Shown here: positions 50,995 to 63,757 of the stretch, in pieces
Position numbering within the stretch: the stretch's first letter is position 1
How the letters are laid out: every line of letters begins with the position of its first letter
Origin: Streptomyces luomodiensis
Lineage (GTDB): Bacteria > Actinomycetota > Actinomycetes > Streptomycetales > Streptomycetaceae
DNA length: 64,000 bases
NCBI RefSeq assembly: GCF_031679605.1
Contig: NZ_CP117522.1
Location: 9,362,001 to 9,426,000 of the forward strand
Direction: 5' to 3'
The notes under the pieces: generated by a model
Databases searched by the model: none
The model's input: only the letters and a program-made list of their open reading frames with translations
What the model was told of the DNA's origin: nothing
Translations under genes and position numbers: made by a program

Positions 50995-53900
50995 ATGGCC
51001 GAGAACGACCTGATCGAGGCGCTGCGGACGTCGGTCAAGGACAACGCGCAGCTCCGCCGGGAGAACACCGCGCTGCGCGCCGCGGCGAACGAGCCGCTCG
51101 CCGTCGTCGGCATGGCCTGCCGACTGCCGGGCGGCGTCACCTCACCGGAAGAGCTGTGGCAGCTCGTCGCGGACGGCCGCGACGCGATCGGCGACTTCCC
51201 CACCGACCGCGGCTGGGACGTGGCCGCGCTGCACGCCGCCGCCGAGTCCGCCACCGGGCGGGCCGGCGCACTCGCGGGCGCCGCCGACTTCGATGCCGCG
51301 TTCTTCGGCATCAGCCCGCGCGAGGCCACCGCACTCGATCCGCAGCAGCGGATCCTCCTCGAAATCGCCTGGGAAGCGCTCGAACACGCCGGCATCGTGC
51401 CGGACACCCTGCGCGGCAGCGACACCGGCGTCTTCGTCGGCGGCTTCTACTATGGCTACGGCACGGGCGCGGACCTGGGCGGATTCGGCGCCTACAGCAC
51501 CCAGCCCGCGGTGCTCGCCGGACGGCTGTCGTACTTCTTCGGCATGGAGGGCCCGGCGGTCACGGTCGACACGGCGTGTTCGTCGTCGCTGGTCGCGCTG
51601 CACCAGGCCGGACAGGCGCTGCGTACCGGGGAGTGCTCGCTGGCGCTGGTCGGTGGTGTCACGGTGATGGCATCACCACAGACCTTCGTGGAGTTCTCCC
51701 GACAGGGCGGCGTCGCGCCGGACGGACGGTGCAAGGCGTTCGCCGACGCGGCGGACGGCACCGGTTTCGCCGAGGGGGCCGGCGTCCTCGTCGTCGAAAA
51801 GCTCTCCGACGCCGAGCGCAACGGACACACCGTCCTCGCGGTCGTCCGCTCCTCCGCCGTCAACCAGGACGGCGCCTCCAACGGCATCTCCGCCCCCAAC
51901 GGCCCCTCCCAGCAGCGCGTCATCCGCCAGGCCCTCGACAAGGCGGGGCTCGCCCCCGCCGACGTGGACGTGGTGGAGGCGCACGGGACGGGGACGACGC
52001 TGGGCGATCCCATCGAGGCGCACGCGATTCTGGCGACGTACGGGCAGGAGCGTGAGGTTCCGCTGCTGCTGGGTTCGTTGAAGTCGAACATCGGTCATGC
52101 GCAGGCGGCTGCGGGTGTCGCCGGTGTCATCAAGATGGTCATGGCGATGCGCCACGGCATCGCGCCGAAGACGCTGCATGTGGACGAGCCGTCGTCGCAT
52201 GTGGACTGGACCGAGGGCGCGGTGGAACTGCTCACCGAGGCGCGGGCGTGGCCCGACGCGGGACGTCCGCGCCGGGCTGGTGTCTCCGCTTTCGGGGTGA
52301 GCGGTACGAACGCGCACGTGATCCTTGAGGGTGTTCCCGAGCCGTCGCGTGTGGAGTCGGCTGTCGATGGGTTGGTGCCGTTGCCGGTGTCGGCTCGTGG
52401 TGAGGTGAGTCTGCGGGGGCAGGTGGAGCGGCTGGAGGGGTATCTGCGCGGGGGTGGTGTGGATGTGGCCGCGGTCGCGCAGGGGTTGGTGCGTGAGCGT
52501 GCTGTCTTCGGTCACCGTGCGGTGCTGTTGGGTGATGCCCGGGTGATGGGTGTGGCGGTGGATCAGCCGCGTACGGTGTTCGTCTTCCCCGGGCAGGGTG
52601 CTCAGTGGGTGGGCATGGGTGTGGAGTTGATGGACCGTTCTGCGGTGTTCGCGGCTCGTATGGAGGAGTGTGCGCGGGCGTTGTTGCCGCACACGGGCTG
52701 GGATGTGCGGGAGATGTTGTCGCGGTCGGATGTGGCGGAGCGGGTGGAGGTGGTCCAGCCGGCCAGCTGGGCGGTGGCGGTGAGCCTGGCCGCGCTGTGG
52801 CAGGCGCATGGGGTCGTGCCGGACGCGGTGGTCGGACACTCCCAGGGGGAGATCGCGGCGGCGTGTGTGGCCGGGGCCCTCAGCCTTGAGGACGCGGCCC
52901 GTGTGGTGGCGTTGCGCAGTCAGGTCATCGCGGCGCGACTGGCCGGGCGGGGGGCGATGGCTTCGGTGGCATTGCCGGCCGGTGAAGTGGGTCTGGTCGA
53001 GGGCGTGTGGATCGCGGCGCGTAATGGTCCGTCTTCGACGGTGGTGGCGGGTGAGCCGTCGGCGGTGGAGGACGTGGTGGCGCGGTATGAGGCCGATGGG
53101 GTGCGGGTGCGTCGTATCGCGGTCGACTACGCCTCCCACACGCCTCATGTGGAGGCTATCGAGGACGAACTGGCCGAGGTGCTGGAGGGGATTTCCGGTG
53201 GGGCCGGGTCGGTGGCGTGGTGGTCCACGGTGGACAGCGCCTGGGTGACGGAGCCGGTGGATGAGGGGTACTGGTACCGGAATCTGCGTCGTCCGGTGGC
53301 GCTGGATGCGGCGGTGGCGGAGCTGGACGGGTCGGTGTTCGTGGAGTGCAGCGCCCATCCGGTGCTGCTGCCGGCGATGGAACAGGCCCACACGGTGGCG
53401 TCGTTGCGCACCGGTGACGGCGGCTGGGAGCGGTGGCTGGGGGCGTTGGCACAGGCGTGGACCCTGGGCGCGGCAGTGGACTGGGACACGGTGGTCGAAC
53501 CGGTGCCGGGACGGCTGCTCGATCTGCCCACCTACGCCTTTGAGCACAGGCGCTACTGGCTGGAGGCAGCCGGTGCCACCGACCTGTCCGCGGCCGGGCT
53601 GACCGGGGCGGCGCATCCGATGCTGGCCGCCATCACGGCACTGCCCGCCGACGACGGTGGTGGTGTTGTTCTCACTGGCCGGATCTCGTTGCGTACGCAT
53701 CCCTGGCTGGCTGATCACGCGGTGCGAGGCACGGTTCTGCTGCCGGGTACGGCGTTTGTGGAGCTGGTCATCCGGGCCGGTGACGAGACCGGTTGCGGGG
53801 TGGTGGATGAACTGGTCATCGAATCTCCGCTCGTGGTGCCGGTGACCGCAGCGGTGGATGTGTCGGTGACGGTGGAAGGGGCCGATGAGGCCGGACGGCG

Positions 53901-56900
53901 GCCGGTGACCGTCCACGCCCGCACCGAAGGCACGGACAGCTGGACCCGGCACGCCAGCGGCACCCTCGGCCGGACCGGAAGCGTCGCGGCGGGCCCCCCG
54001 ACCGCATGGCCGCCGCCGGGCGCGCGACGCGTCGACGTGACCGCGTTCTACGAGCGGCTTGCCGAGACCGGCTACAGCTACGGCCCAGCGTTCCAAGGAC
54101 TGCGCACCGCCTGGCGCGACGGCGAAACCCTGTACGCCGAGGTGGAGATCCCCGGGGAACAGGCGGACGACACCTCGCGCTACGGCGTCCACCCGGCGCT
54201 GTTCGACGCGGCCCTGCACGTCACCTGCCTGCCGCTGCTCGCGGAACAGGACGCGGAGGTGCGGCTGCCGTTCTCGTGGAGCGGCGTGCGGTTCCACACG
54301 ACCGGGGCCACCACGCTGCGCGTCACGATCACCCAGGGCCCGGACGGCGCTGCCGTGCATGCGACGGACCCGATCGGCCAACCGGTGGTGACCGTCGCCG
54401 CGCTGACCGCACGACCGGTGAACGTCGACGGCGACGCCGCCGTCGTCCGGAACTCCCTGTACGGCCTCTCCTGGGCCGAGCTGCCCACTCCCGGGCCCGG
54501 TCCCGCGGACGCGGTCCACATCGTCTCCGCGCTCCCGGAACCGGGCGCGGACGTCCTCGACGAGACGTACCGGCTCACCGAGTTCGTGCTCGGCGAGCTG
54601 CACCGGGTGATCGCAGAGGACGGTCCTGCGGAGACCACCCTCGTCGTCCGGATCGACGCGGGACCGGTCGGAGGAGCGGTCGCCGGCCTCGTCCGGTCCG
54701 CCCAGGCCGAGCACCCAGGCCGGTTCGTGCTGGTGGAGACCGGCACCGACACCCCCATCGAAGCGCTGGCCGCCGCCACGACACTGGCCGAGCCGTACGT
54801 CCGCGTCACCGATGGCCGGTACGAAGCGCCGCGGTTCACCCGCACGGCCGCCGCGGAAACGCCCGAACCGCTGCTCGACCCGGACGGCACGGTGGTCATC
54901 ACCGGCGGCTCGGGTGTGCTGGCAGGTCTCCTCGCCCGGCATCTCGTCGCCGAGCACGGCGCCCGCCACCTCCTGTTGCTGTCGCGCAGCGAACCGCCGG
55001 CGGACACTCCCGGTGTCCACATCCGCTGTGACGTCGCCGACCGGGACCAGCTCGCCGCCGCGCTCGGCGCCGCCCGCAGGCCGCTCACGGCGGTCTTCCA
55101 CACGGCGGCCGTGCTCGACGACGGCGTGACCACGGCACTCACCCCCGAGCGGCTCGCCACCACACTGCGCCCCAAAGCCGACGGCGCCTGGCACCTGCAC
55201 GAGCTGACCCGGGACGCGGACCTGCGCTCGTTCGTCCTCTACTCGTCCGTCGCGGGCATCATGGGGGGCCGCGGCCAGGGCAACTACTCGGCGGCGAACG
55301 GGTTCCTCGACGGACTCGCGACGCTGCGCCATGCCGAAGGGTTGCCCGCGCTGTCGCTGGCCTGGGGCCTCTGGGCCGATGACAGCGGACTCACCGGCAG
55401 CATGAGCGGCACCAACCGCACCCGTGTCCGCCGCGGCGGTTTCCGCCCCATGTCGGCCGGTGTGGGCATGCGCCTGCTGGAAGCCGCGGCCGGAACCGGC
55501 ACCGCGTTCGCCGTGGCGGCCACGATGGACCTCACCGCGCACACATCGCCGCTCCTCGCCGGTCTGCGCCGCGCCGTATCGCGCCCGGCGGCGGCCACCG
55601 CCGTTCCGCTCGCCGACCGGCTCGGCACCATGTCCGGCGCTGAGCGGGACACCGTGCTGCTGGCACTGGTCCGCGACAACGCGGCGGCGGTGCTCGGCTA
55701 CGCGGACGCCGCGGACGTGTCCGCGGACGCGGCCTTCAAGGAACTGGGTATCGACTCGCTGACCGCCGTCGATCTGCGGAACCGACTCGCCGCGGCGACC
55801 GGCGTCCGACTGCCCGCCACGCTTGTCTTCGACTACCCGACGCCGCGGGCCATCGCGTCGCGGTTGGACGAGGCTCTGGTCGGTGGTGCCGCAGCGGTCG
55901 CTGTTCCCACAGCCGCCGCGACCCGTGACGAACCGCTGGCCATCGTAGGCATGGCCTGCCGACTGCCGGGCGGCGTCACCTCGCCCGACGACCTGTGGCG
56001 CATGGTGGACAGTGGCGGCGACGCGGTCACCGGCTTCCCGGCCGACCGTGACTGGGACCCGTCCGGCCTCACCGGCGGATCGGACACGGACCGCGGCGGC
56101 TTCCTCTCCGACGCCGCCGGCTTCGATGCCGCGTTCTTCGGCATCAGCCCCCGTGAGGCACGGGCCATGGACCCCCAGCAGCGGATCCTGCTGGAAACGA
56201 CGTGGGAGGCGTTCGAGAGCGCGGGCATCGTGCCGGGCACACTGCGCGGCAGCGACACCGGCGTGTTCATGGGCGCCTTCTCGTACGGGTACGGAGTCGG
56301 CGCGGACCTGGACGGGTTCGGCTCGATCGGCATGCAGCCCAGCGTGCTCACCGGCCGGATCTCGTACTTCTACGGGCTCCAGGGACCGGCGTTCACGGTG
56401 GACACGGCGTGCTCGTCGTCGCTGGTCGCGCTGCACCAGGCCGGGCACGCCCTGCGCCACGGGGAGTGCTCGCTGGCGCTGGTCGGCGGTGTCACCGTCA
56501 TGGCGACCCCGACCGGGTTCGTGGAATTCCAGCAGCAGGGCGGACTCTCCCCCGACGGCCGCTGCCGCGCGTTCGCGGACTCCGCCAACGGCACCGGCTG
56601 GGCGGAAGGCGCCGGCGTTCTTGTGCTGGAGCGGCTCTCCGACGCCGAGCGCAACGGACACACCGTCCTCGCGGTCGTCCGCGGCTCGGCGGTGAACCAG
56701 GACGGCGCCTCCAACGGACTGTCCGCCCCCAACGGCCCGTCCCAGCAGCGTGTCATCCAGCAGGCGTTGGTGAACGCCGGACTGCGCGCCGCCGATGTGG
56801 ACGTGGTGGAGGCGCACGGGACGGGGACGACGCTGGGCGATCCCATCGAGGCGCAGGCCATTCTGGCGACGTACGGGCAGGAGCGTGAGGTTCCGCTGCT

Positions 56901-59900
56901 GCTGGGTTCGTTGAAGTCGAACATCGGTCATGCGCAGGCGGCTGCGGGTGTCGCCGGTGTCATCAAGATGGTCATGGCGATGCGCCACGGCATCGCGCCG
57001 AAGACACTGCATGTGGACGAGCCGTCGTCCCATGTGGACTGGTCGGCCGGTGCGGTGGAACTGCTCACCGAGGCCAGGCCGTGGCCCGAGTCGGATCGGG
57101 CACCGCTCGCGGGTGTGTCGTCGTTCGGGGTGAGCGGTACGAACGCGCACGTGATCCTTGAGGGTGTTCCCGGGCCGTCGCCTGTGGAGTCGGGTGGTGA
57201 CGGGTTGGTGCCGTTGCCGTTGCCGGTTTCGGCTCGGAGTGAGGTGAGTCTGCGGGGGCAGGTGGAGCGGCTGGAGGGGTATCTGCGCGGGAGTGGTGTG
57301 GATGTGGCCGCGGTCGCGCAGGGGCTGGTGCGTGAGCGTGCTGTCTTCGGTCACCGTGCGGTGCTGCTGGGCGATGCCCGGGTGACGGGCGTGGCGGTGG
57401 ACCAGCCGCGCACCGTGTTCGTCTTCCCCGGCCAGGGCGCCCAGTGGGTCGGCATGGGCGTGGAACTCATGGCCCGCTCCGCGGTGTTCGCCGCGCGTAT
57501 GGAGGAGTGTGCGCAGGCGTTGCTGCCCCACACGGGCTGGGATGTGCGGGAGATGCTGTCACGGCCGGATGCGGCGGAGCGGGTGGAGGTGCTCCAGCCG
57601 GCCAGCTGGGCGGTCGCGGTCAGCCTGGCCGCACTGTGGCAGGCCCACGGGGTCGTACCCGACGCGGTGATCGGACACTCCCAGGGCGAGATCGCGGCGG
57701 CGTGCGTGGCCGGAGCCCTCAGCCTTGAGGACGCCGCCCGTGTGGTGGCGTTGCGCAGTCAGGTGATCGCGGCGCGGCTCGCCGGGCGGGGAGCGATGGC
57801 TTCGGTGGCATTGCCGGCCGCTGAGGTGGACCTGGTCGAGGGCGTGTGGATCGCGGCGCGTAACGGCCCGGCCTCGACCGTCGTGGCCGGCGAGCCGTCC
57901 GCGGTGGAGGACGTGGTGATGCGGTACGAGGCCGAAGGCGTGCGGGTGCGTCGTATCGCGGTCGACTACGCCTCCCACACGCCTCACGTGGAAGCCATCG
58001 AGGACGAGTTGGCCGAGGTACTGAAGGGAATTTCCGGCGGGACCGGGTCGGTGGCGTGGTGGTCGACCGTGGACAGCGCCTGGGTGACCGGGCCGGTGGA
58101 TGAGGGCTACTGGTACCGGAACCTGCGTCGCCCCGTCGCGCTGGACGCGGCGGTGGCGGAGCTGGACGGGTCGGTGTTCGTGGAATGCAGCGCCCATCCG
58201 GTGCTGCTGCCGGCGATGGAACAGGCCCACACGGTGGCGTCGTTGCGTACCGGTGACGGCGGCTGGGAGCGGTGGCTGACGGCGTTGGCACAGGCGTGGA
58301 CCCTGGGCGCGGCAGTGGACTGGGACACGGTGGTCGAACCGGTGCCGGGGCGGCTGCTCGATCTGCCCACTTACGCCTTTGAGCACCGGCGGTACTGGCT
58401 GGAGGCGGCCGGTGCCACCGACCTGTCCGCGGCGGGGCTGACGGGTGCGGCACATCCGATGCTGGCCGCCGTCACGGCACTGCCCGCCGACGACGGTGGT
58501 GGTGTTGTTCTCACCGGCCGGATCTCGTTGCGCACCCACCCCTGGCTGGCTGATCACGCGGTGCGAGGCACGGTCCTGCTGCCGGGCACGGCCTTTGTGG
58601 AGCTGGCCATCCGGGCCGGTGACGAGACCGGTTGCGGGGTAGTGGATGAACTGGTCATCGAATCCCCCCTCGTGGTGCCGGTGACCGGGGCCGTGGATGT
58701 GTCGGTGACCGTGGAAGGGGCTGATGAGGCCGGACGGCGGCCGGTGACCGTCCACGCGCGCACCGAAGGCACCGACAGCTGGACCCGGCACGCCAGCGGC
58801 ACCCTGACCCCCGACACCCCCGACACCCCCGACGCCTCCGGTGTTGTCGGTGCGGAGCCGTTCTCGCAGTGGCCTCCGGCCGCGGCCGTGGCCGTCGACG
58901 TCTCGGGGTTCTATGACGAACTGCGGGATGCCGGTTATGAGTACGGGTCGGCGTTCCAGGGGTTGCGGGCTGCCTGGCGTGATGGTGACACCGTGTATGC
59001 CGAGGTGGCGCTGGCCGACGAGCAGGCCGCCGAGGCGGATGGTTTCGGTGTGCATCCGGCACTGCTCGACGCGGCCCTGCACGCCGTCGCCCTCACCACG
59101 CCGGACGACAGCGCTGCGGGTCTGCCGTTCGCCTGGAAGGGGGCCCGGTTCGTCGCCACGGGCTCGGCCATGCTCCGAGCCGTGATCACTCGTGACGGCG
59201 ACGAGCTGAGTCTGCGCGTCGCCGACTCCGCCGGCCAACTCGTCGCCGAGATCCGGACGGTCCGCACCCGCCCGCTGTCCCCACCCGTCGGCACCGGCCT
59301 GATGCGTCTCACCTGGATCGAGGTCGCCGCACCCACGGATGTCCCCGCGACCGACGTGGACGTCATCACGTTGCATACCGCTGATGGCGACGACCCGGTG
59401 GCCGAGACGCGTGCGCTCACCACCCGGCTGCTGACCGCCCTGACCGGCTCCGGAGGGGATCTGCTCGTGCACACCACCGCGGGCCTCGCCACCGGCGCGG
59501 CGGCCGGACTGCTGCGCGCCGCCCAGGCCGAGCAGCCCGGCCGGTTCGTCCACGTCGAGACCGAGTCCGGCGTCACGCTCGCCCCCGAGCAGCAGCGCAT
59601 CGCCGTCGCACTCGGTGAGCCGCGTCTGCGGCTGCGCGGCGGCCGGTTCGAGGCGGCCCGCCTCACCCGGGTGCCGGAGCCGCTCACCGTGCCGGACAGC
59701 GACACGTGGCTGATCCGGCCGGCGCGGACGGGCACCCTCGACGGCCTCACCGCGGCCGACTCGGCGGAGCCCCGGCGCCCCCTCGCCCCGGCCGAGGTCC
59801 GGATCGGTGTGCGTGCGGCGGGCCTCAACTTCCGCGATGTGCTGATCGCGCTCGGCACCTACCCCGGTCAGGGCGTGCTCGGCGGCGAGGCCGCGGGCAT

Positions 59901-61788
59901 CGTCCTGGAGACCGGCGCCGACGTCTCCGGTCTGGCACCCGGCGACCGCGTCTTCGGCCTCGTCGGCACCGGCTTCGGCCCCACGGTCATCGCCGACCAC
60001 CGGATGCTCGGCCGGATGCCGGACGGCTGGACGTTCCCGCAGGCGGCGTCCGTGATGACCGCGTTCGCGACCGCGTGGTACGGCCTGGTCGACCTCGCCG
60101 GGCTGCGCCCCGGCGAGAAGGTCCTGATCCACGCGGCCACCGGCGGTGTCGGTTCCGCCGCCCGGCAGATCGCGCGGTACCTGGGAGCGGAGGTGTACGC
60201 CACCACCAGCGCCGCGAAGCGCCATCTGGTGGACCTGGACGGAGCGCATCTGGCCGATTCCCGCAGCACCGCGTTCGCCGACGCGTTCCCGCCGGTCGAC
60301 GTCGTACTCAACTCGCTCACCGGTGAACTCCTCGACGCGTCCGTCGGTCTGCTCGCGCCGGGCGGCCGGTTCATCGAGATGGGCAAGACCGACATCCGGC
60401 ACGCCGTCCAGCAGCCGTTCGACCTGATGGAAGCGGGCCCCGACCGGCTCAAGGAGATCATCGCGGAGCTGCTCGGCCTGTTCGCGCGCGGTGTGCTGCA
60501 CCCGCTGCCGGTGACGGTGCACGACATGCGGCAGGTCCGCGAGGCGCTGGCGACCATGAGCCGCGGCGAGCACACCGGCAAGATCGTCCTCACGGTCCCG
60601 CGGCCGCTGGACCCCGAGGGGGCCGTCGTCATCACCGGCGGCTCGGGCACCCTCGCCGGCATCCTCGCCCGCCACCTGGGCCACCCCCACACCTACCTGC
60701 TCTCCCGCACGCCACCCCCCGACACCACCCCCGGCACCCACCTCCCCTGCGACGTCGGCGACCCCCACCAACTGGCCGCCGCCCTCGGCCGCATCCCCCA
60801 CCCCCTCACCGCCGTCTTCCACACCGCCGGAACCCTCGACGACGCCCTGCTCGACAACCTCACCCCCGACCGCATCGACACCGTCCTCAAACCCAAGGCC
60901 GACGCCGCCTGGCACCTGCACCGGCTCACCCGTGACACCGACCTCGCCGCGTTCGTCGTCTACTCGTCGGCGGCCGGTGTGCTGGGCACCCCCGGTCAGG
61001 GCAACTACGCGGCGGCGAACGCGTTCCTCGACGCGCTCGCCGAACACCGCCGTACGCAAGGGCTGCCAGGGCTGTCGATCGCGTGGGGGCTGTGGGACCA
61101 GGCGAGTGGCCTGACCGCGGACCTGACCGAAGCCGACCGGCGCCGTATGCGCAAGGGTGGGGCGAGCGCGCTCACCGCCGAACAGGGCATGCGCATGTAC
61201 GACGCCGCCGTCCGCACCGGAACGGGCAGTGTCGTCGCCGTGGCGGGCGACCTGCCGCCGGACCTCCCGCTGCTGCGTGGCCGGCCCAAGCCGTCGGCCC
61301 GCCGGAGCGCCCGCAACGAGCAGGAACGCCCCACCGACCTGCTCGCCCTCGTCCGGCAGAAGGCAGCGGCCGTCCTGGGCCACGCCGACCCGGAGGAGAT
61401 CCCGGAGGACGCGGCGTTCCGGGAACTCGGTGTGGACTCGCTCATCGCGGTGCAGCTGCGCAACGGCCTCAACGAGGCGACCGGTCTGCGACTGTCCGCC
61501 ACGCTCGTCTTCGACTACCCGTCGCCGCGCGCACTCGCCGACCGCATCGGTGAACTGCTGTCCCCGGACGACCCGGTGACCGTGGTGCTCGCGCAGCTCG
61601 ACCGGCTGGAAGCACTCGTCGCCGGTGTCGACCCGGGCGACCGCCAGGCGGACGCGATCGGAACCCGGCTGGACGCCCTGCTCAACCGCTGGCGGCGGGA
61701 GACCCGCCCGACCACGCCGGCCGGCGTGCTGTCCGCGGACGCGACCGCGGACGAGATTTTCGACCTCATCGACAGGGAGCTGCGATGA
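50995..61788 (+). CDS. fkbC: FkbC, modular type I PKS, extension modules 5-6
   Basis: A 3597-residue PKS. A short N-terminal docking helix (residues 1-32, with an LRRENTALR heptad pattern) is followed by module 5 KS-AT-DH-KR-ACP and module 6 KS-AT-DH-ER-KR-ACP. KS cysteines are 195 and 1806; ACP serines 1588 and 3482. Both ATs carry GHSQGE and YASH (methylmalonyl). The tail ends in [12 protein letters not shown] and should dock onto the N-terminal helix of FkbA, which is encoded on the other strand. ATG 50995 lies 4 nt after the fkbB stop, with its ribosome site GAAGGGATGAGG overlapping the end of fkbB, so the two are cotranslated. It builds C19-C16, giving the trisubstituted C19=C20 alkene and the C17 methyl. 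Confidence 0.96.
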   Translation: MAENDLIEALRTSVKDNAQLRRENTALRAAANEPLAVVGMACRLPGGVTSPEELWQLVADGRDAIGDFPTDRGWDVAALHAAAESATGRAGALAGAADFDAAFFGISPREATALDPQQRILLEIAWEALEHAGIVPDTLRGSDTGVFVGGFYYGYGTGADLGGFGAYSTQPAVLAGRLSYFFGMEGPAVTVDTACSSSLVALHQAGQALRTGECSLALVGGVTVMASPQTFVEFSRQGGVAPDGRCKAFADAADGTGFAEGAGVLVVEKLSDAERNGHTVLAVVRSSAVNQDGASNGISAPNGPSQQRVIRQALDKAGLAPADVDVVEAHGTGTTLGDPIEAHAILATYGQEREVPLLLGSLKSNIGHAQAAAGVAGVIKMVMAMRHGIAPKTLHVDEPSSHVDWTEGAVELLTEARAWPDAGRPRRAGVSAFGVSGTNAHVILEGVPEPSRVESAVDGLVPLPVSARGEVSLRGQVERLEGYLRGGGVDVAAVAQGLVRERAVFGHRAVLLGDARVMGVAVDQPRTVFVFPGQGAQWVGMGVELMDRSAVFAARMEECARALLPHTGWDVREMLSRSDVAERVEVVQPASWAVAVSLAALWQAHGVVPDAVVGHSQGEIAAACVAGALSLEDAARVVALRSQVIAARLAGRGAMASVALPAGEVGLVEGVWIAARNGPSSTVVAGEPSAVEDVVARYEADGVRVRRIAVDYASHTPHVEAIEDELAEVLEGISGGAGSVAWWSTVDSAWVTEPVDEGYWYRNLRRPVALDAAVAELDGSVFVECSAHPVLLPAMEQAHTVASLRTGDGGWERWLGALAQAWTLGAAVDWDTVVEPVPGRLLDLPTYAFEHRRYWLEAAGATDLSAAGLTGAAHPMLAAITALPADDGGGVVLTGRISLRTHPWLADHAVRGTVLLPGTAFVELVIRAGDETGCGVVDELVIESPLVVPVTAAVDVSVTVEGADEAGRRPVTVHARTEGTDSWTRHASGTLGRTGSVAAGPPTAWPPPGARRVDVTAFYERLAETGYSYGPAFQGLRTAWRDGETLYAEVEIPGEQADDTSRYGVHPALFDAALHVTCLPLLAEQDAEVRLPFSWSGVRFHTTGATTLRVTITQGPDGAAVHATDPIGQPVVTVAALTARPVNVDGDAAVVRNSLYGLSWAELPTPGPGPADAVHIVSALPEPGADVLDETYRLTEFVLGELHRVIAEDGPAETTLVVRIDAGPVGGAVAGLVRSAQAEHPGRFVLVETGTDTPIEALAAATTLAEPYVRVTDGRYEAPRFTRTAAAETPEPLLDPDGTVVITGGSGVLAGLLARHLVAEHGARHLLLLSRSEPPADTPGVHIRCDVADRDQLAAALGAARRPLTAVFHTAAVLDDGVTTALTPERLATTLRPKADGAWHLHELTRDADLRSFVLYSSVAGIMGGRGQGNYSAANGFLDGLATLRHAEGLPALSLAWGLWADDSGLTGSMSGTNRTRVRRGGFRPMSAGVGMRLLEAAAGTGTAFAVAATMDLTAHTSPLLAGLRRAVSRPAAATAVPLADRLGTMSGAERDTVLLALVRDNAAAVLGYADAADVSADAAFKELGIDSLTAVDLRNRLAAATGVRLPATLVFDYPTPRAIASRLDEALVGGAAAVAVPTAAATRDEPLAIVGMACRLPGGVTSPDDLWRMVDSGGDAVTGFPADRDWDPSGLTGGSDTDRGGFLSDAAGFDAAFFGISPREARAMDPQQRILLETTWEAFESAGIVPGTLRGSDTGVFMGAFSYGYGVGADLDGFGSIGMQPSVLTGRISYFYGLQGPAFTVDTACSSSLVALHQAGHALRHGECSLALVGGVTVMATPTGFVEFQQQGGLSPDGRCRAFADSANGTGWAEGAGVLVLERLSDAERNGHTVLAVVRGSAVNQDGASNGLSAPNGPSQQRVIQQALVNAGLRAADVDVVEAHGTGTTLGDPIEAQAILATYGQEREVPLLLGSLKSNIGHAQAAAGVAGVIKMVMAMRHGIAPKTLHVDEPSSHVDWSAGAVELLTEARPWPESDRAPLAGVSSFGVSGTNAHVILEGVPGPSPVESGGDGLVPLPLPVSARSEVSLRGQVERLEGYLRGSGVDVAAVAQGLVRERAVFGHRAVLLGDARVTGVAVDQPRTVFVFPGQGAQWVGMGVELMARSAVFAARMEECAQALLPHTGWDVREMLSRPDAAERVEVLQPASWAVAVSLAALWQAHGVVPDAVIGHSQGEIAAACVAGALSLEDAARVVALRSQVIAARLAGRGAMASVALPAAEVDLVEGVWIAARNGPASTVVAGEPSAVEDVVMRYEAEGVRVRRIAVDYASHTPHVEAIEDELAEVLKGISGGTGSVAWWSTVDSAWVTGPVDEGYWYRNLRRPVALDAAVAELDGSVFVECSAHPVLLPAMEQAHTVASLRTGDGGWERWLTALAQAWTLGAAVDWDTVVEPVPGRLLDLPTYAFEHRRYWLEAAGATDLSAAGLTGAAHPMLAAVTALPADDGGGVVLTGRISLRTHPWLADHAVRGTVLLPGTAFVELAIRAGDETGCGVVDELVIESPLVVPVTGAVDVSVTVEGADEAGRRPVTVHARTEGTDSWTRHASGTLTPDTPDTPDASGVVGAEPFSQWPPAAAVAVDVSGFYDELRDAGYEYGSAFQGLRAAWRDGDTVYAEVALADEQAAEADGFGVHPALLDAALHAVALTTPDDSAAGLPFAWKGARFVATGSAMLRAVITRDGDELSLRVADSAGQLVAEIRTVRTRPLSPPVGTGLMRLTWIEVAAPTDVPATDVDVITLHTADGDDPVAETRALTTRLLTALTGSGGDLLVHTTAGLATGAAAGLLRAAQAEQPGRFVHVETESGVTLAPEQQRIAVALGEPRLRLRGGRFEAARLTRVPEPLTVPDSDTWLIRPARTGTLDGLTAADSAEPRRPLAPAEVRIGVRAAGLNFRDVLIALGTYPGQGVLGGEAAGIVLETGADVSGLAPGDRVFGLVGTGFGPTVIADHRMLGRMPDGWTFPQAASVMTAFATAWYGLVDLAGLRPGEKVLIHAATGGVGSAARQIARYLGAEVYATTSAAKRHLVDLDGAHLADSRSTAFADAFPPVDVVLNSLTGELLDASVGLLAPGGRFIEMGKTDIRHAVQQPFDLMEAGPDRLKEIIAELLGLFARGVLHPLPVTVHDMRQVREALATMSRGEHTGKIVLTVPRPLDPEGAVVITGGSGTLAGILARHLGHPHTYLLSRTPPPDTTPGTHLPCDVGDPHQLAAALGRIPHPLTAVFHTAGTLDDALLDNLTPDRIDTVLKPKADAAWHLHRLTRDTDLAAFVVYSSAAGVLGTPGQGNYAAANAFLDALAEHRRTQGLPGLSIAWGLWDQASGLTADLTEADRRRMRKGGASALTAEQGMRMYDAAVRTGTGSVVAVAGDLPPDLPLLRGRPKPSARRSARNEQERPTDLLALVRQKAAAVLGHADPEEIPEDAAFRELGVDSLIAVQLRNGLNEATGLRLSATLVFDYPSPRALADRIGELLSPDDPVTVVLAQLDRLEALVAGVDPGDRQADAIGTRLDALLNRWRRETRPTTPAGVLSADATADEIFDLIDRELR
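51091..55880 (+). other. FkbC module 5: KS-AT(methylmalonyl)-DH-KR-ACP
   Basis: KS Cys 195; AT Ser 616 in GHSQGE and YASH at 712-715; DH His 908 (HAVRG) and Asp 1071 (LFDAALH); KR TGGSG near 1300, LDD and YSS...NYSAAN; ACP Ser 1588. Predicted output is a methyl-substituted double bond, matching C19=C20. All catalytic motifs are present. Confidence 0.92.
52072..53966 (+). repeat. Methylmalonyl AT-DH block, copy in FkbC module 5
   Basis: 1895 bp, direct orientation relative to the FkbB module 1 copy and collinear with it codon for codon. Confidence 0.8.
55930..61560 (+). other. FkbC module 6: KS-AT(methylmalonyl)-DH-ER-KR-ACP
   Basis: KS from residue 1646 (Cys 1806); AT Ser 2229 and YASH; DH His 2521 and Asp 2692; ER with AAGLNFRDV near 2940 and HAATGGVG near 3044; KR TGGSG near 3211 and YSS...NYAAAN; ACP Ser 3482. 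Full reduction gives the C18 methylene with a methyl at C17. Its ER and KR are very similar to those of FkbA module 9, but here the KR serine is retained. Confidence 0.92.
56905..58805 (+). repeat. Methylmalonyl AT-DH block, copy in FkbC module 6
   Basis: 1901 bp: same block with two extra codons (an added Leu-Pro) in the KS-AT linker. Similarity to the FkbB module 1 copy continues past the block into the DH. Confidence 0.8.
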
Positions 61789-61836
61789 GAACGGAAGCCG
61801 CCCCGAGCGGCACCACCAAGACAGCTCCGGCCACGA

Positions 61837-61846
61837 AAGGGAGGTG
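61837..61846 (+). promoter_or_regulatory. Strong ribosome-binding site of fkbL
   Basis: AAGGGAGGTG is near-complementary to the 16S tail and ends 4 nt before the ATG at 61851. The 62-bp gap after fkbC shows no clear terminator. Confidence 0.75.
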
Positions 61847-61850
61847 ACAC

Positions 61851-62888
61851 ATGCAGACCAGGGTCCTGCGCCAACGTGACATCAAGCGGATTCTCTCCGT
61901 GATCGGCCGCGACGTGATGATGGACCGGCTGATCAGCGAGCTGCACGACGGGTTCGCCGCGCTCGGCCGCGGCGAGTTCGCCGAGGCGCCGCCGCGTACC
62001 GGATTCGTCCGCGGCGGCGACATTCCCGGCGTCATCGAGTTCATGCCCTACCGGGTCCCCGGTGTCGGCGTGACCATGAAGACGGTTTCGTACAGTCCGC
62101 ACAACTATCCGCGCTTCCGGCTGCCGACGATCGTCGGCACGATGTCGCGCCTCGACGACGACAGCGGCAGTCTGACCGCCCTCGCCGACGCGGGCGTGAT
62201 CACCGCGATGCGGACCGGCGCGGTCGCGGCCGTCGCGAGCCGGCTGCTGGCCCGGTCCGACAGCGCCACGCTCACGCTGATCGGCGCGGGCGCACAGGCG
62301 GTGACCCAGGCGCACGCGCTCAGCAGGGTCCTGCCCATCGAGCGGATCCTGGTCAGCGACACCGACCCCGGCCACGCGGCGTCGTTCGCGGACCGCGTCG
62401 CGTTCCTCGGACTGCCGGTCAAGGTGACCGATCCGGCGGAGGCCGCCGCCGCCGCGGACGTCCTGTCCACCGTCACCTCGGTGCCCTCGGGCAAAGGGCC
62501 GGTGCTGCCCGCCGAGCCACGGCTGCCGCACCTGCATGTGAACGCCATCGGCGCCGACGAGCCGGGCAAGACCGAACTGCCGAAGGCCCTGCTCGACGAC
62601 GCGTTCATCTGCGTCGACCATCCGGGGCAGGCCCGCGCCGAGGGCGAGTACCAGCAACTGCCGGACCGCGAGCTCGGCCCGTCGCTGGCGGCCCTGTGCG
62701 CGGCACCGGACAGCGCGGCGGACCACCGGGACAGCCTGAGCGTCCTCGACTCGACGGGCAGCGCGTTCGCCGACCACATCGCGTTCGACGTGCTGCTCGG
62801 CTTCGCCGACGAACTCGGCCTCGGCCGCAAGGACGCGATCGGATCGACCCCGGAAGACGTCCTCGACCCGTACTCGCTGCCATGGTGA
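61851..62888 (+). CDS. fkbL: FkbL, lysine cyclodeaminase forming L-pipecolate
   Basis: A 345-residue member of the ornithine cyclodeaminase / mu-crystallin family. The dinucleotide-binding motif GAGAQAVTQAH is at about residue 145, and the family segment NAIGADEPGKTELP follows near residue 227. In FK520/FK506/rapamycin pathways this enzyme converts L-lysine to L-pipecolate with loss of ammonia, using bound NAD. Pipecolate is the amino acid used by FkbP. The gene lies 62 bp after fkbC and ends just before fkbK, probably in the same transcript. Confidence 0.94.
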   Translation: MQTRVLRQRDIKRILSVIGRDVMMDRLISELHDGFAALGRGEFAEAPPRTGFVRGGDIPGVIEFMPYRVPGVGVTMKTVSYSPHNYPRFRLPTIVGTMSRLDDDSGSLTALADAGVITAMRTGAVAAVASRLLARSDSATLTLIGAGAQAVTQAHALSRVLPIERILVSDTDPGHAASFADRVAFLGLPVKVTDPAEAAAAADVLSTVTSVPSGKGPVLPAEPRLPHLHVNAIGADEPGKTELPKALLDDAFICVDHPGQARAEGEYQQLPDRELGPSLAALCAAPDSAADHRDSLSVLDSTGSAFADHIAFDVLLGFADELGLGRKDAIGSTPEDVLDPYSLPW

Positions 62889-62908
62889 CCCCGGAGGGAG
62901 GAAACAGC

Positions 62909-63757
62909 GTGGACCACCAGCTGATCGTGCTCGGCGCGGGAGTGATGGGCACCGGCATCACCACGCTCGCGCTGCGCCACGGCGTCCCCGTGACACTCGT
63001 CGACACGTCCGAGGAGATCCTTACGGCGGCGCGGGCGCGGATCGCCACCGAACTGCGGACGGCACAGCTCGTGGCCGGGCCCGCCGAGGCCGACCCCGGT
63101 GTGCTGCGGACGGCCACGTCCGCGCTGCCCGCGATCGGTACGGCCACCGCGGTGATCGAGGCCGTCGTCGAGGACGCCGAGGTCAAGGCGGAGGTACTCG
63201 CCACGGTCTCGGCAGCGGCGCCCGGTATCCCGGTCATCACGAACACGTCGTCGATCCCGGTTGACGAACTGGCCGACTCCGTGGCCCGGCCCGAGGACCT
63301 GCTCGGCACGCACTTCATGAACCCGTCGTACCTGATCCCGACGGTCGAGGTGATCCGCGGACCCCGGACCGGTGAGAAGGCCATGGCCGCCGCCGGGGAC
63401 CTGCTCGCGGCGCTGCGGCGCAAGCCGATCGTCGTCCGGGACGCGCCCGGCTTCGTCACGAGCCGGCTGCTCCACCCGATGATCAACGACGCGGCGCGGA
63501 TCGTGCAGGAGGGCACCGCGTCCGTCGAGGACGTCGACGCGCTCATGACGGGGTGCCTCGGCCATCCGACCGGGCCGCTGCGCACCGCGGACCTGATCGG
63601 CATCGACAACCTCGTCGACGCGCTGTGGGTGCTGCACAAACGCACCGGCGACGAGCGCAGCCGCCCCTGTGACCTGCTGCTGGGCAAGGTCCGCGAGGGA
63701 CACCACGGCCGGAAGACCGGCCGGGGCTTCTACGAATACGAGAAGGTGTTCTCATGA
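62909..63757 (+). CDS. fkbK: FkbK, 3-hydroxyacyl-CoA dehydrogenase-type enzyme of methoxymalonyl-ACP synthesis
   Basis: A 282-residue NAD-binding dehydrogenase with the Rossmann motif GAGVMGTG at residues 9-16, the TNTSSIPVDELA and GTHFMNP segments of the hydroxybutyryl-CoA dehydrogenase family, and a C-terminal GRGFYEYE. In the FkbGHIJK set it oxidises glyceryl-ACP toward hydroxymalonyl-ACP. I chose the GTG at 62909 because GGAGGGAGG (62893-62901) sits 7 nt before it and the Rossmann strand starts at once. An in-frame ATG at 62882 overlaps the fkbL stop and would add nine residues. It overlaps fkbJ by 4 nt (ATGA). Confidence 0.9.
   Translation: MDHQLIVLGAGVMGTGITTLALRHGVPVTLVDTSEEILTAARARIATELRTAQLVAGPAEADPGVLRTATSALPAIGTATAVIEAVVEDAEVKAEVLATVSAAAPGIPVITNTSSIPVDELADSVARPEDLLGTHFMNPSYLIPTVEVIRGPRTGEKAMAAAGDLLAALRRKPIVVRDAPGFVTSRLLHPMINDAARIVQEGTASVEDVDALMTGCLGHPTGPLRTADLIGIDNLVDALWVLHKRTGDERSRPCDLLLGKVREGHHGRKTGRGFYEYEKVFS

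Noticed and set aside
62696..62908. Earlier start for fkbK at 62696 or 62882
   Set aside because: The first lies deep in fkbL. The ATG at 62882 is possible, but the strong ribosome site and Rossmann strand favour the GTG at 62909.
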